Counted from the stretch's first letter, positions 44,241-52,782 are shown. The stretch: 64,000 bases of DNA from Kumtagia sp963839725 (GCA_963839725.1 CAWIWT010000007.1:372001-436000); one strand, 5' to 3'. Notes: generated by a model not told the origin, from the sequence alone. Made by a program: numbers and translations.

Positions 44241-45191
44241 CTAAATTTTGTGTTCGCGCATGATCTTTGTCCGAGAAGTCTGCAACTTCTCGGGATCATG
44301 CGCCAGCATGGCGAGCGCCGGCCGAAGCTTTTGACCGTTGCTCTCCAGAAGTCCATTCGCCGCGGCCGTGTCGCGGGCGCCGGCCGCCAGCAGGATCGCC
44401 GGCTTGACCTGCCCGCCGCTTTTCTCAAGCCAGCCGGCGGCGTCATCCTGGCTGCAGCCGGCGATCGCCGCTACGATGCGGGCGGCTCGGCCGCGAAGCT
44501 TGATATTGTCGGGTCGCAAATTGACCATGTAGCCATCATGCACATGGCCGAGATGGATGGCGACCAGAGTCGAGAACATATTGAGCGCGATCTTCTGCGC
44601 GGTGCCGGCGCCCATGCGGGTCGAACCGGCGATCATTTCCGGCGGCGTCGCCAGCACGATGCCGACATCGGCCTTCGTCACCAACGGGGTGCCGCCATTG
44701 TTGGCCATGCCGACCGTCGCGGCGCCGCAGCGGATCGCCTCGTCAAGCGCACTGACGGAATAAGGCGTGGTGCCGCTCGCCGACAACGCGAGCAGGCAGT
44801 CATTCTTGCCGAGCTTGCGGGTGCGCAGTTCCGAGACGACCTCTTCGGGATCATCCTCCGGGCCGCCCGCGAGATCGACAAATGCCTGCCTGCCGCCGGC
44901 GATCAGCACCACGACGCGATCATGCGAAATGCCGTAGGTGCCGGGCAGTTCAAGCGCATCGGCCAGCGCCATAAGCGCGGAGCTTCCGGCCGCCGCATAA
45001 AAAAGGCGGCCGCCCGAGGCTAGGCGGCCTGCGGCGATCTCGGCGGCTTTGGCGATGGGGTCGACGGCGCCCTGGACGCTCTTCGCAGCCTCGACCTGAG
45101 CCTCGGCCAACAAGCGCAGGATTGGTACGGGCGGCTGCAAATCGAGCCCCTTGGCCTTCGCATTCACTGCTTCGGTATTGGCAAGCGCCAT
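44241..45191 (-). CDS. murQ: MurQ-like N-acetylmuramate-6-phosphate etherase, divergent
   Basis: A 316-residue SIS-domain protein. It matches MurQ in YAAAGSSALMALADALELPG, VVLIAGGRQAFVDLAGGPED, LLALSASGTTPYSVSALDEA, MIAGSTRMGAGTAQKIALNM and the C-terminal GYMVNLRPDNIKLRGRAARI. The two glutamates proposed for catalysis (LELPGTYG and GPEDD) are kept. Differences are the loss of GTSGR at the entry loop and Gly for Lys in STRM(K)AGTAQK, so the substrate may differ from MurNAc-6-phosphate. It is the first gene of the minus arm and starts 200 bases from the divergent kinase gene. Confidence 0.78.
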   Translation of the reverse strand: MALANTEAVNAKAKGLDLQPPVPILRLLAEAQVEAAKSVQGAVDPIAKAAEIAAGRLASGGRLFYAAAGSSALMALADALELPGTYGISHDRVVVLIAGGRQAFVDLAGGPEDDPEEVVSELRTRKLGKNDCLLALSASGTTPYSVSALDEAIRCGAATVGMANNGGTPLVTKADVGIVLATPPEMIAGSTRMGAGTAQKIALNMFSTLVAIHLGHVHDGYMVNLRPDNIKLRGRAARIVAAIAGCSQDDAAGWLEKSGGQVKPAILLAAGARDTAAANGLLESNGQKLRPALAMLAHDPEKLQTSRTKIMREHKI

Positions 45192-45209
45192 CGATCTTCA
45201 CTCCCTTTT

Positions 45210-45240
45210 TGGACAATACCAAAAAAATACCACTTGTCCA
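45210..45240. promoter_or_regulatory. Operator-like element at the murQ-like promoter
   Basis: TGGACAA (45210-45216) and TTGTCCA (45234-45240) form an inverted repeat. Inside it ATACCA occurs twice, at 45216 and 45227, exactly 11 bases apart. The mirror-image pair of TGGTAT sites is at 45349-45365. A GntR/UTRA regulator is encoded in the locus. Confidence 0.6.
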
Positions 45241-45348
45241 GCGGCGTTAACGAATATTTGTGGAACGACTGACCGATTGCGGACAAACCAATTAAATTAC
45301 AATGTGTTGCCAAAATTCTGTGGCGTTAAAAAATTAACGCTTGGATAT

Positions 45349-45365
45349 TGGTATTTTATTGGTAT
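45349..45365. promoter_or_regulatory. Operator-like element at the kinase promoter
   Basis: TGGTAT occurs at 45349-45354 and 45360-45365, 11 bases (one helical turn) apart, in TTGGTATTTTATTGGTATC. It ends about 25 bases before the GTG start of the kinase gene, a position suited to repression. Confidence 0.6.
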
Positions 45366-45390
45366 CATTCGCTCGCGAGGAGCAAGCAGC

Positions 45391-46272
45391 GTGGATCTGG
45401 TTCTAGGCATAGATGGCGGCGGAACGAGTTGCCGCGCGGCGGTGGCCACTGCCGCTGGCGTCATACTCGGGCGTGCCAAGAGCGGCGCCGCCAACATACG
45501 AACCGACCTTACGGGCGCGCGCTCCAGTATCGTAAGGGCGGCACAGTTGGCTTTCACCGAGGCTGGCATCGATCCGGAATTGATCGACCGGACCCCTGCG
45601 CTGCTCGGACTTGCGGGCAGCAATGTCGGCACCTACCGCCAGCAACTCGAGGCCATACTGCCTTTTCCGAAATGTGCTGTCGAGAGCGATGCGCTCATTG
45701 CGCTGGAAGGCGCGCTGGGCAGCGGCGACGGCGCAATCGCCATCCTCGGAACAGGCAGCGCCTATATGCTGCGACGCGGCGGCGTGGCGCGTACCGTCGG
45801 CGGCTGGGGGTTCCTGGTTGGCGACCAGGGCAGCGGCGCCCGCATCGGCCGTGACCTGCTGGAAGAAACACTGCTCGGCTACGACAACATCCGCCCGGCC
45901 TCGCCGTTGACACGCGCGCTTCTCGCTGTTTTCCGCGACAATCCACGCGATGTGGTCGAGTTCACCACGACTGCCAAGCCCGGCGATTTCGGTGGCTTCG
46001 CGCCGATGGTGTTCGAACACGCAGCGAAGGGCGACCAGGTCGCCGAGTTCATCCTGTCGCGCGCCGTCGCCGATATCGAGGCGTCGCTCGGGGTTCTGGA
46101 CCTGCGGGACGATGAACCGCTCTGCCTACTTGGCGGGCTTGCAGCGCTTTATGCGCCCCGGCTTTCCGAGCGCTATCGCGCGCGCATGCTGGCACCGGCC
46201 CAGGATGCACTTGGCGGAGCCGTGGCGATGGCGGTCAGGCGCTTCAGCGCCGGGAAGGCCGCCAATGGATGA
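45391..46272 (+). CDS. BadF/BadG-type ATPase, probable N-acetylglucosamine kinase
   Basis: A 293-residue ASKHA-fold kinase. Phosphate loop DLVLGIDGGGTSCRAAVATA, second loop GAIAILGTGSAYMLRRGGVA, GGWGFLVGDQGSGARIGRDL and the adenosine motif LCLLGGLAALYAPRLSERYR are present. These are the marks of GlcNAc/glucosamine kinases of the BadF family. It would phosphorylate the incoming amino sugar at C6. GTG 45391 has GAGGAG ten bases upstream. The stop overlaps the start of the GntR gene (ATGGATGA), giving translational coupling. Confidence 0.82.
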   Translation: MDLVLGIDGGGTSCRAAVATAAGVILGRAKSGAANIRTDLTGARSSIVRAAQLAFTEAGIDPELIDRTPALLGLAGSNVGTYRQQLEAILPFPKCAVESDALIALEGALGSGDGAIAILGTGSAYMLRRGGVARTVGGWGFLVGDQGSGARIGRDLLEETLLGYDNIRPASPLTRALLAVFRDNPRDVVEFTTTAKPGDFGGFAPMVFEHAAKGDQVAEFILSRAVADIEASLGVLDLRDDEPLCLLGGLAALYAPRLSERYRARMLAPAQDALGGAVAMAVRRFSAGKAANG

Positions 46273-47053
46273 CCTCGCCATCGAGATATTCGCGAACTTG
46301 AAGCGGGCAGGGCCCAATGGCATGCCGCTCTATCTGAAGCTTAAGCGTTCGATCGAGGACGCGGTGCAGCGCGGCGTGATCCGCCCCGGCGATGCGCTGC
46401 CTTCCGAGCGCGATATTGCTGCACGGGCCGATATTTCGCGGGTGACGGTGCGCAAGGCCGTGCAGGATCTCGTGCGCGCCGGCCTGCTGATCCAGCGGCA
46501 CGGTTCGGGCACCTTCGTGGCGCGCCCGGTCGAACGCGTCGAGCAATCGCTGTCGCTGCTGACCTCCTTCACCGAGGATATGGCGCGGCGCGGCATGACG
46601 CTCAGGTCGGAATGGCTGGAGCGCGGCATCTACGCCCCGTCTCCGGATGAGATGATGGTGCTGGGCCTCTCTTCGAAAGAACAAGTGGCGCGGGTCAGCC
46701 GGCTGCGCATCGCCGACGGGACGCCGCTGGCGATCGAGCGCGCCTCGCTGTCGGCGGCGGTGATGCCGAACCCGTTGGCGATAGGCTCGTCGCTGTACGC
46801 GGCTCTCGAGACGACCGGCAGCCGGCCGGTGCGCGCCGTGCAGCGCATTTCGGCGGCCAATCTTGGGGCCGCGGATGCGCGCTTGCTTGATGTTCCGACG
46901 GGGGCTGCCGGACTTCACATCGAGCGCATATCGTATCTCGCCACCGGCAAAGTGGTCGAGTTCACCCGTTCAATCTATCGCGGCGACGCCTATGATTTCG
47001 TCGCCGAACTCAGGCTTGGCGGTCCTTCCGCCAGCGCGGAGGCAGGCACATGA
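46265..47053 (+). CDS. GntR/HutC-type (UTRA) regulator of the amino-sugar locus
   Basis: A 262-residue regulator. N-terminal winged helix: GMPLYLKLKRSIEDAVQRGV, ALPSERDIAARADISRVTVR, KAVQDLVRAGLLIQRHGSGT. C-terminal UTRA ligand domain: SLLTSFTEDMARRGMTLRSE, VARVSRLRIADGTPLAIERA, GLHIERISYLATGKVVEFTR. This is the NagR/DasR class that binds GlcNAc-6-P or GlcN-6-P. It probably represses both arms through the TGGTAT-type sites in the central promoter region. It overlaps the kinase gene and, by ATGA, the SIS gene. Confidence 0.87.
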   Translation: MDDLAIEIFANLKRAGPNGMPLYLKLKRSIEDAVQRGVIRPGDALPSERDIAARADISRVTVRKAVQDLVRAGLLIQRHGSGTFVARPVERVEQSLSLLTSFTEDMARRGMTLRSEWLERGIYAPSPDEMMVLGLSSKEQVARVSRLRIADGTPLAIERASLSAAVMPNPLAIGSSLYAALETTGSRPVRAVQRISAANLGAADARLLDVPTGAAGLHIERISYLATGKVVEFTRSIYRGDAYDFVAELRLGGPSASAEAGT

Positions 47054-48078
47054 TCGAAGCAACTCACATGCGCCGCGAGGTCGTGGAGATCCCGGATGCC
47101 GCGGCCCGGCTGCTCGATGGTGGGGAGCAAATGCTCGCCGAAGCCGGAAGGGGCATACGCGAGCGCAATCCGCGCTTCATTGTCAGCGTGGCGCGCGGCT
47201 CGTCCGATCATGCTGCGTCGTTCCTCAAATATGCGATCGAACTTACCGCCGGAATTCCGGTGGCGTCGGTCGGCCCGTCGATCGCCTCGATCTACGGCGC
47301 CAAGTTGAGGCTGGACGGCACTGTTTGCCTGTCGATCTCGCAATCGGGCAAGAGCCCTGACATCGTCGCCATGGCCAGGCAAGCCAAAGCGGGCGGCGCG
47401 ATGACGGTTGCGCTGACCAATACTCCTGACTCTCCGCTGGCGCGGGCATCCGATTATCCCATCGACATTCTCGCCGGGCCGGAACGCAGCGTCGCCGCCA
47501 CCAAGAGCTTTGTGAACTCGGCGATCGCGGGCCTGGCGCTAATGGCGCATTGCACCGAAGATACTCAACTGCTTGCCGCGCTGAAGCGCCTGCCGGCTGC
47601 ACTGCGCGCTGCCGTCGAATGCGACTGGATGGAGCTCGCCGAGGCTTTGGTAGAGGAACGCTCACTGTTCATCCTCGGACGCGGCCCGTCCTATGCGATC
47701 GCCAGCGAGGCCGCGCTGAAGTTCAAGGAAACCTGCGGCATGCATGCCGAGGCCTACAGCGCGGCAGAGGTCATGCATGGGCCGCTCGCGCTGGTCGGGC
47801 CTGGCTTTCCGGTGCTGGCGCTTGCCGCCCGCGACGCCTCGGAAGCCTCGGTTGCCGAGACCGCCGACGCGCTGGCCGCCAAGGGCGCGACGGTGTTCGT
47901 GACGTCGCTGCGCACCGGTCAGGCACGGCAGCTGCCGCATGTCGCGACCGGCCATCCGTTAACAGACCCGCTGCCGCTGATCGTCTCGTTCTACGCCTTC
48001 GTTGAAGCCTTCGCGTGCCGGCTTGGCCTCAACCCGGACGAGCCGCGAAACTTGCGCAAAGTGACCGAAACACGATGA
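47050..48078 (+). CDS. SIS-domain glucosamine-6-phosphate deaminase, NagB-II/GlmS-like
   Basis: A 342-residue protein with two SIS domains and no glutaminase domain. Motifs are FIVSVARGSSDHAASFLKYA, VCLSISQSGKSPDIVAMARQ, GPERSVAATKSFVNSAIAGL, LFILGRGPSYAIASEAALKF, KETCGMHAEAYSAAEVMHGP and the C-terminal DEPRNLRKVTETR. This is the NagB-II type, which turns glucosamine-6-phosphate into fructose-6-phosphate and ammonia. It overlaps the regulator by ATGA upstream and nagA by ATGA downstream. No classic NagB is in the window, consistent with this role. Confidence 0.85.
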   Translation: MIEATHMRREVVEIPDAAARLLDGGEQMLAEAGRGIRERNPRFIVSVARGSSDHAASFLKYAIELTAGIPVASVGPSIASIYGAKLRLDGTVCLSISQSGKSPDIVAMARQAKAGGAMTVALTNTPDSPLARASDYPIDILAGPERSVAATKSFVNSAIAGLALMAHCTEDTQLLAALKRLPAALRAAVECDWMELAEALVEERSLFILGRGPSYAIASEAALKFKETCGMHAEAYSAAEVMHGPLALVGPGFPVLALAARDASEASVAETADALAAKGATVFVTSLRTGQARQLPHVATGHPLTDPLPLIVSFYAFVEAFACRLGLNPDEPRNLRKVTETR

Positions 48079-49229
48079 GCCGTAGCTCTGCCCTTTCAGC
48101 CGACGCGATCTTCGACGGCGAGGCCTGGCATGAAGATGCGGCGCTGATCATAAGCGACGGAATGGTGGATCGGCTCGCTGCGCGAAACGCGGTCCCGGAC
48201 GGGATGGAGCGCGTTGACTTAAAGGGCGGATTTCTGTCGCATGGCTTCATCGATCTGCAGGTCAACGGCGCTGCCGGCGTGATGCTGAACGACCATCCGA
48301 CGGTCGAGACCATCGAGACGATCTGCCGGACCAATGCGCGCTATGGTACGACAGCCGTGCTGCCGACATTGATCACCGACACGCCGGAAATAACGACAGC
48401 TGTTCTGGAGGCCGGCGCCGAGGCAACGCGTCGCGCAATTCCGGGGTTTCTCGGCCTTCATCTCGAAGGTCCGCATCTGTCGAGGACGCGCAAGGGCGCG
48501 CACGATCCGGCATTGATACGGCCCATGACCGATGCCGATCTGGCCAAGCTGATTGCGGCGCGCAAGCGCCTGCCCAATCTGTTGACGACCGTCGCAGTCG
48601 AATCGGTGCGGCCCGATCAGATTAAGGCGCTGTCGGAGGCTGGCGTGATCGTCAGTCTTGGGCACACCGACGCCAGCCACGAAGCCGCAAAAGCGGCAGC
48701 GGATGCGGGGGCATCGATGGTGACGCATCTTTTCAACGCGATGAGCCAGATCGGCAATCGCGAGCCGGGACTGGCGGGCACTGCGCTCGACGATCCCAGG
48801 CTACACGCCGGGCTGATCGCCGACGGTATCCATGTCGACCGCGCCACGATCGGCATCGCGCTGCGTGCCAAGCAGGGCGAGGGCACGATCTTTCTGGTCA
48901 GCGACGCCATGGCGCCGTTTGGCAGCGACATCACGTCCTTCACGCTGAATGGCCGCACCATTCATCGCCGCAACGGCCGCCTGACGCTCTCCGACGGTAC
49001 TCTGGCGGGCGCCGATCTCGATCTGCCTTCCGCTGTTCGCTTCATGCATGTGACGATGGGCGTGCCGCTGCCGCAGGCGTTGAACATGGCGACGCTCTAT
49101 CCGGCGCGGGCAATGGGGCTCGACCAAACTTTCGGCCATCTCGGCAAAGGTGCGCGTGCCGACATCGTGCATCTGGGCGAGGATTTCTCGGTGAGGGGCA
49201 CTTGGATTGGTGGAACGCGCGTTTCGTAG
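48075..49229 (+). CDS. nagA: N-acetylglucosamine-6-phosphate deacetylase
   Basis: A 384-residue amidohydrolase. Key motifs are GFIDLQVNGAAGVMLNDHP, HLEGPHLSRTRKGAHDPALI (metal-binding Glu), VSLGHTDASHEAAKAAADAG and MVTHLFNAMSQIGNREPGLA (metal His residues), and LVSDAMAPFG with the catalytic Asp. It removes acetate from GlcNAc-6-P to give GlcN-6-P for the upstream SIS deaminase. ATG 48075 overlaps the previous stop. It is the last gene of the plus arm. Confidence 0.92.
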   Translation: MSRSSALSADAIFDGEAWHEDAALIISDGMVDRLAARNAVPDGMERVDLKGGFLSHGFIDLQVNGAAGVMLNDHPTVETIETICRTNARYGTTAVLPTLITDTPEITTAVLEAGAEATRRAIPGFLGLHLEGPHLSRTRKGAHDPALIRPMTDADLAKLIAARKRLPNLLTTVAVESVRPDQIKALSEAGVIVSLGHTDASHEAAKAAADAGASMVTHLFNAMSQIGNREPGLAGTALDDPRLHAGLIADGIHVDRATIGIALRAKQGEGTIFLVSDAMAPFGSDITSFTLNGRTIHRRNGRLTLSDGTLAGADLDLPSAVRFMHVTMGVPLPQALNMATLYPARAMGLDQTFGHLGKGARADIVHLGEDFSVRGTWIGGTRVS

Positions 49230-49314
49230 CGGATCGTTGGCCCAGGCTTTACCAGCCTAATCCGCCGTACAACTCTTGCCAGTCCGCGTTCATATCTTCA
49301 ATCATTTGGATTTT

Positions 49315-49536
49315 TCACGCGCGACGCCATCGCTTGATGCGCTTCTCGGCAATTATTGCCTCGCCGATATCGACATATTCCTGATAGCAGACCAGGCGGA
49401 TCGCCCCGTACCGGCTTGTGAATCCTTTGGCCAGTCGCTGCTTATGCTCCCAGACACGGCGCGACAAATCGGAGGTGACGCCTATGTAGAGCGTACCATC
49501 CTTTTTCGACGCCAGGATGTAGACATAACCTGTCAT
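49315..49536 (-). CDS. GIY-YIG nuclease-domain protein, shortened by in-frame UGA
   Basis: It opens MTGYVYILASKKDGTLYIGV then TSDLSRRVWEHKQRLAKGF, with the GIY-YIG pattern, the catalytic Arg and a Tyr/Glu region (YQEYVDIGEAIIAEKRIKRW). The frame stops at UGA 49317-49315 just where homologues have Trp. The same frame then continues KIQMIEDMNADWQELYGGLG followed by W and TAA at 49249. A single TGG-to-TGA change thus removes the conserved tail. These UPF0213-like single-domain proteins have unclear roles in DNA processing. Confidence 0.8.
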   Translation of the reverse strand: MTGYVYILASKKDGTLYIGVTSDLSRRVWEHKQRLAKGFTSRYGAIRLVCYQEYVDIGEAIIAEKRIKRWRRA

Positions 49537-49646
49537 TCTGTCATGCAATCATGGCGTGTGCTTTGATGCAAGGAGAGGTGGCAGATATCACACGGTGGAC
49601 TGATGAGGATGGCTGCCGCACTCTTTCTCGGCATCATCATCTGTGA

Positions 49647-49860
49647 GCGTGACGATTGACGCCGCGCATCTCAACTCGTCATCCCGGCCAAGGGAGCATA
49701 GCGACCGCGAGCCGGGGTCCATTCCGTAACTTTTCAAATACTTGCGTGTATCTCGGCACGTGTGGCGCCTTGCAGCGTTACGGAATGGGTCCCGGATAGC
49801 CGCTTGTCGCTTCGCTCCGCCCGGCTTCCGGGATGACGCGGTTGAGGTGCTCGCGCTAAT
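49647..49860. repeat. Inverted intergenic repeat of the GTCATCCCGG family
   Basis: Starts GTGACGATTGACGCCGCGC, then AACTCGTCATCCCGGCCAAG and GCCGGGGTCCATTCCGTAAC. The return arm has GTTACGGAATGGGTCCCGG and GGCTTCCGGGATGACGCGG. ATTCCGTAAC/GTTACGGAAT pair perfectly. It ends at the rpe stop. Confidence 0.75.
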
Positions 49861-50548
49861 CAGCAAGGCGGCTGAACTGCCTCCCCTTCGCTCCCGCCCG
49901 GATCGCGTCGATGTTGGCGCGGTAGGCGGCTTCCGAGCCGCCCTTGAATACCGCCGAGCCGGCGACCAGCACGTTAGCGCCGGCGGCCACCACCAGCGGC
50001 GCAGTGTCGGGTGCAATGCCGCCATCGACCTCGATATCGATTGGACGGCTACCGATCATCGCCTTTACGCCGCGGATCTTTTCCAGCATTGCCGGAATGA
50101 AGGTTTGGCCACCGAAACCCGGATTGACGGTCATGATCAGGATCAGGTCGAGCCGGTCGAGCACATGCTCGATGGCGCTTTCCGGCGTTGCAGGGTTGAG
50201 CGACACGCCGGCCTTCCTGCCGAGATGCTTTACCGTCTGCAGCGAACGGTCGAGATGCGGCCCCGCCTCGGCGTGGATGGTGATGATATCGGCGCCGGCC
50301 TCGGCGAAGGCGGCGATATATGGGTCAGCCGGCGAAATCATCAGATGGCAATCGAACACCTTGTCGGTGCGGTTGCGGATCGCCTTCACAACCGGCGGGC
50401 CGAAGGTGATGTTTGGGACGAAATGACCATCCATTATGTCGAGATGCACCCAGTCGGCGCCCGCCCGCACGACGGCCTCGACCTCGTCGCCGAGCCGCGA
50501 GAAATCCGCCGATAGGATCGACGGGGCGATGATGGTATTGGTGGTCAT
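49856..50548 (-). CDS. rpe: Ribulose-phosphate 3-epimerase
   Basis: A 230-residue TIM barrel with the Rpe signatures IIAPSILSADFSRLGDEVEA, VHLDIMDGHFVPNITFGPPV, CHLMISPADPYIAAFAEAGA, LILIMTVNPGFGGQTFIPAM, IDIEVDGGIAPDTAPLVVAA and NVLVAGSAVFKG. The two catalytic Asp residues (LDIMDGH and EVDGGI) and metal His residues are present. It interconverts ribulose-5-P and xylulose-5-P in the pentose phosphate and Calvin pathways. Monocistronic here. Confidence 0.95.
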   Translation of the reverse strand: MTTNTIIAPSILSADFSRLGDEVEAVVRAGADWVHLDIMDGHFVPNITFGPPVVKAIRNRTDKVFDCHLMISPADPYIAAFAEAGADIITIHAEAGPHLDRSLQTVKHLGRKAGVSLNPATPESAIEHVLDRLDLILIMTVNPGFGGQTFIPAMLEKIRGVKAMIGSRPIDIEVDGGIAPDTAPLVVAAGANVLVAGSAVFKGGSEAAYRANIDAIRAGAKGRQFSRLAD

Positions 50549-50670
50549 GTGGTGGCCTTTTGCTTGGCGGTTGCGCGCGGAACAACGGCGGGCTGATCGG
50601 AAGTCGGGCCAAGCTTCCGTATGCTTCGCGGGATTGTCGAACGGCCTTCCCTTGCTCTGGAGATCATCGA

Positions 50671-50961
50671 ATGCGTGCGCTCTTCATATTCCAGGAGAAT
50701 CTGCGGGATCATGAACAGTTCGAGGCCTATCGCAAGCTTGTAATGGCGACGCTGACGCCGTTCGAGGGAAAACTTCTGGTGAGGGGAGGCCCATCCACGG
50801 TGATCGAAGGCGACTGGCCGTTCGAACGGACCGTAGTGCTGGAATTCCCCTCACGAGACAAAGCCGAGGGCTGGTACAACTCGAAGGCCTATCAGGACAT
50901 TCTGCCGCTTCGCTTGAGCAGCATGACCTGCAACGCCATCATTGTTGACGCCGTCGACTAG
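50671..50961 (+). CDS. DUF1330-like small protein
   Basis: A 96-residue ferredoxin-like domain: MRALFIFQENLRDHEQFEAY, FEGKLLVRGGPSTVIEGDWP, RTVVLEFPSRDKAEGWYNSK, AYQDILPLR. The RGGP and WYNSxxYQ segments are the DUF1330 signature. Function is unknown; some relatives bind small aromatic molecules. GGAGATCATCGA precedes ATG 50671. It is followed directly by a palindromic repeat. Confidence 0.8.
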   Translation: MRALFIFQENLRDHEQFEAYRKLVMATLTPFEGKLLVRGGPSTVIEGDWPFERTVVLEFPSRDKAEGWYNSKAYQDILPLRLSSMTCNAIIVDAVD

Positions 50962-51061
50962 CGCATCGGCCCGAAAATCGGAATCGATTTCGGAAAGCAC
51001 GATGCGTAGTATCAAAGAGATACAGCGTCCTTTGCGTCCGAAAGGACGCGCGGCGCTGTAG
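50962..51061 (+). repeat. Rhizobial intergenic palindromic repeat, copy C
   Basis: CGCATCGGCCCGAAAATCGG through CGGCGCTGTAG, the same orientation as the copy at 12895. The second arm (GTCCGAAAGGAC) is well preserved. It starts directly at the DUF1330 stop. Confidence 0.8.
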
Positions 51062-51264
51062 AGCGGTTCATCATTTCACGGCGTCGATGAACCGCTCTAA
51101 TCCTTGGTTTGTCTCGTTTTCGAACCGCAAAACCGCTACGCACTTTTCCTGGAAACGCTCTGGAGCGGCTCATCATTTCACGGAATTGATGAAACCGCCC
51201 CAATCCTTGGTTTGTCGCGCTTCCGAACCGGAAAACCGCCACGCACTTTTCCTGGAAACGCTCC
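51061..51264. repeat. Tandem direct repeat, two 102-base units
   Basis: Units 51061-51162 and 51163-51264 both run GAGCGG(T/C)TCATCATTTCACGG ... AATCCTTGGTTTGTC ... GCACTTTTCCTGGAAACGCTC. They differ at scattered positions, so the duplication is not fresh. Each unit also has internal complementarity (GAGCGGTTCATC with GATGAACCGCTC in unit 1). They lie between the palindromic repeat and the aldehyde dehydrogenase stop. Confidence 0.85.
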
Positions 51265-51270
51265 GGGCGC

Positions 51271-52782
51271 TCAATCGATGTCGAACGAAACGCCCTGCGC
51301 CAGCGGCAACGCCTTCGAATAGTTCACCGTGTTGGTGGCGCGGCGCATATAGGCCTTCCAAGCATCCGAGCCGCTTTCTCGGCCGCCGCCTGTCTCCTTC
51401 TCGCCGCCGAACGCGCCACCGATTTCTGCGCCCGACGTACCGATGTTGACGTTGGCGATGCCGCAGTCGGAACCTTCGACGGACAGGAACCGCTCCGACT
51501 CCATCAGGTCGCGGGTGAAGATCGACGAGGACAGGCCGGCGCCGACCGCATTGTGGTCGGCGAGCGCGGCGTCAAAGTCGCTGTATTTCATGACGTAGAG
51601 GATCGGCGCGAAGGTTTCCTCCAGCACGGGGCCGGCCTGCTTCGGCATCTCGACCAGCGCCGGCCGGACATAATATGCGCCACCATGGCCGTTCTCGACG
51701 CGCTCGCCGCCTGTCACCTTACCGCCTTCGGCCTTCGCGGCATCCAGCGCTTTCTGCATGCCGTCGAACGCGGCCTTGTCGATCAGCGGCCCGACCAGCG
51801 CGCCGGTTTCCAGCGGGCTGCCAACCGAGACGCTTTCGTATGCCTTCTTCAGCCGGGGGACGAGTGTGTCGTAGACGCTGTCATGAACGAACAGGCGGCG
51901 CAGCGTCGTGCAGCGCTGGCCGGCCGTGCCCATGGCGCCGAAGGCGATGGCGCGCAGCGCCATGTCGAGATCTGCCGATGGGCAGACGATGCCGGCATTG
52001 TTGCCGCCGAGTTCGAGGATGGCGCGGGCGAAGCGCTTCGCGAGGCGCGGGCCGACGTCGCGGCCCATGCGGGTGGAGCCGGTGGCCGAGACCAGCGGGA
52101 TCCTCGGATGATCGACCATGGCTTCGCCGACTGCGCGATCGCCGATCAGCACCTGCACCAGGCCAGCCGGTACGTCGCCGGCGCGCTTGGCGGCCCGCGC
52201 GAAGATCACTTCGCAGGCGAGCGCGGTCAGCGGCGTCTTTTCCGATGGCTTCCAGACGACCGCATTGCCGCAAACCAGCGCAAGCGCCGCATTCCACGAC
52301 CACACGGCTACGGGGAAGTTGAAGGCCGAGATGACGCCGACGACGCCAAGCGGATGCCAGGTTTCCATCATGCGGTGGCCGGGGCGCTCGGTGGCGATGG
52401 TGAGGCCGTAGAGCTGGCGCGACAGGCCGACGGCGAAGTCGCAAATGTCGATCATTTCCTGGACCTCGCCGAGGCCTTCGGACGGGATCTTGCCGACTTC
52501 AATGGAGACGAGCCGACCGAGATCAGCCTTGGCGGCCCGCAGTTCCTCGCCGAGCAGGCGGACCAATTCGCCGCGCTTCGGCGCAGGCACATTGCGCCAC
52601 ACGCGGAAGGCTTTGTCGGCCTCTTCGATCGCAGCGGAGGTGCCGGCAGCCGAAATGGTCTTGAGCGCTGCGATTTCCTCGCCCGTCACTGGGCTCCGTA
52701 CAATCAGATCGCCACCCGAAAGCCGACCGGCAGCTATGCCCAGGCGGCCGAGAAGTTCGTTGGTTTCCTGTTTGATGCTCAT
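51271..52782 (-). CDS. Aldehyde dehydrogenase family protein (ALDH7/AASADH-like)
   Basis: A 503-residue NAD-dependent dehydrogenase. Motifs are GVVGVISAFNFPVAVWSWNA, PLVSATGSTRMGRDVGPRLA, ILELGGNNAGIVCPSADLDM with the catalytic Glu, and the nucleophile Cys in MGTAGQRCTTLRRLFVHDSV. The N-(N/C)AG pattern ELGGNNAGIV and the C-terminal AEIGGAFGGEKETGGGRESG are typical of the ALDH7 (alpha-aminoadipic semialdehyde dehydrogenase, AmaB) branch, which acts in lysine or pipecolate breakdown. ATG 52782 has AAGGGAG upstream. No lysine catabolism gene is adjacent. Confidence 0.87.
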   Translation of the reverse strand: MSIKQETNELLGRLGIAAGRLSGGDLIVRSPVTGEEIAALKTISAAGTSAAIEEADKAFRVWRNVPAPKRGELVRLLGEELRAAKADLGRLVSIEVGKIPSEGLGEVQEMIDICDFAVGLSRQLYGLTIATERPGHRMMETWHPLGVVGVISAFNFPVAVWSWNAALALVCGNAVVWKPSEKTPLTALACEVIFARAAKRAGDVPAGLVQVLIGDRAVGEAMVDHPRIPLVSATGSTRMGRDVGPRLAKRFARAILELGGNNAGIVCPSADLDMALRAIAFGAMGTAGQRCTTLRRLFVHDSVYDTLVPRLKKAYESVSVGSPLETGALVGPLIDKAAFDGMQKALDAAKAEGGKVTGGERVENGHGGAYYVRPALVEMPKQAGPVLEETFAPILYVMKYSDFDAALADHNAVGAGLSSSIFTRDLMESERFLSVEGSDCGIANVNIGTSGAEIGGAFGGEKETGGGRESGSDAWKAYMRRATNTVNYSKALPLAQGVSFDID

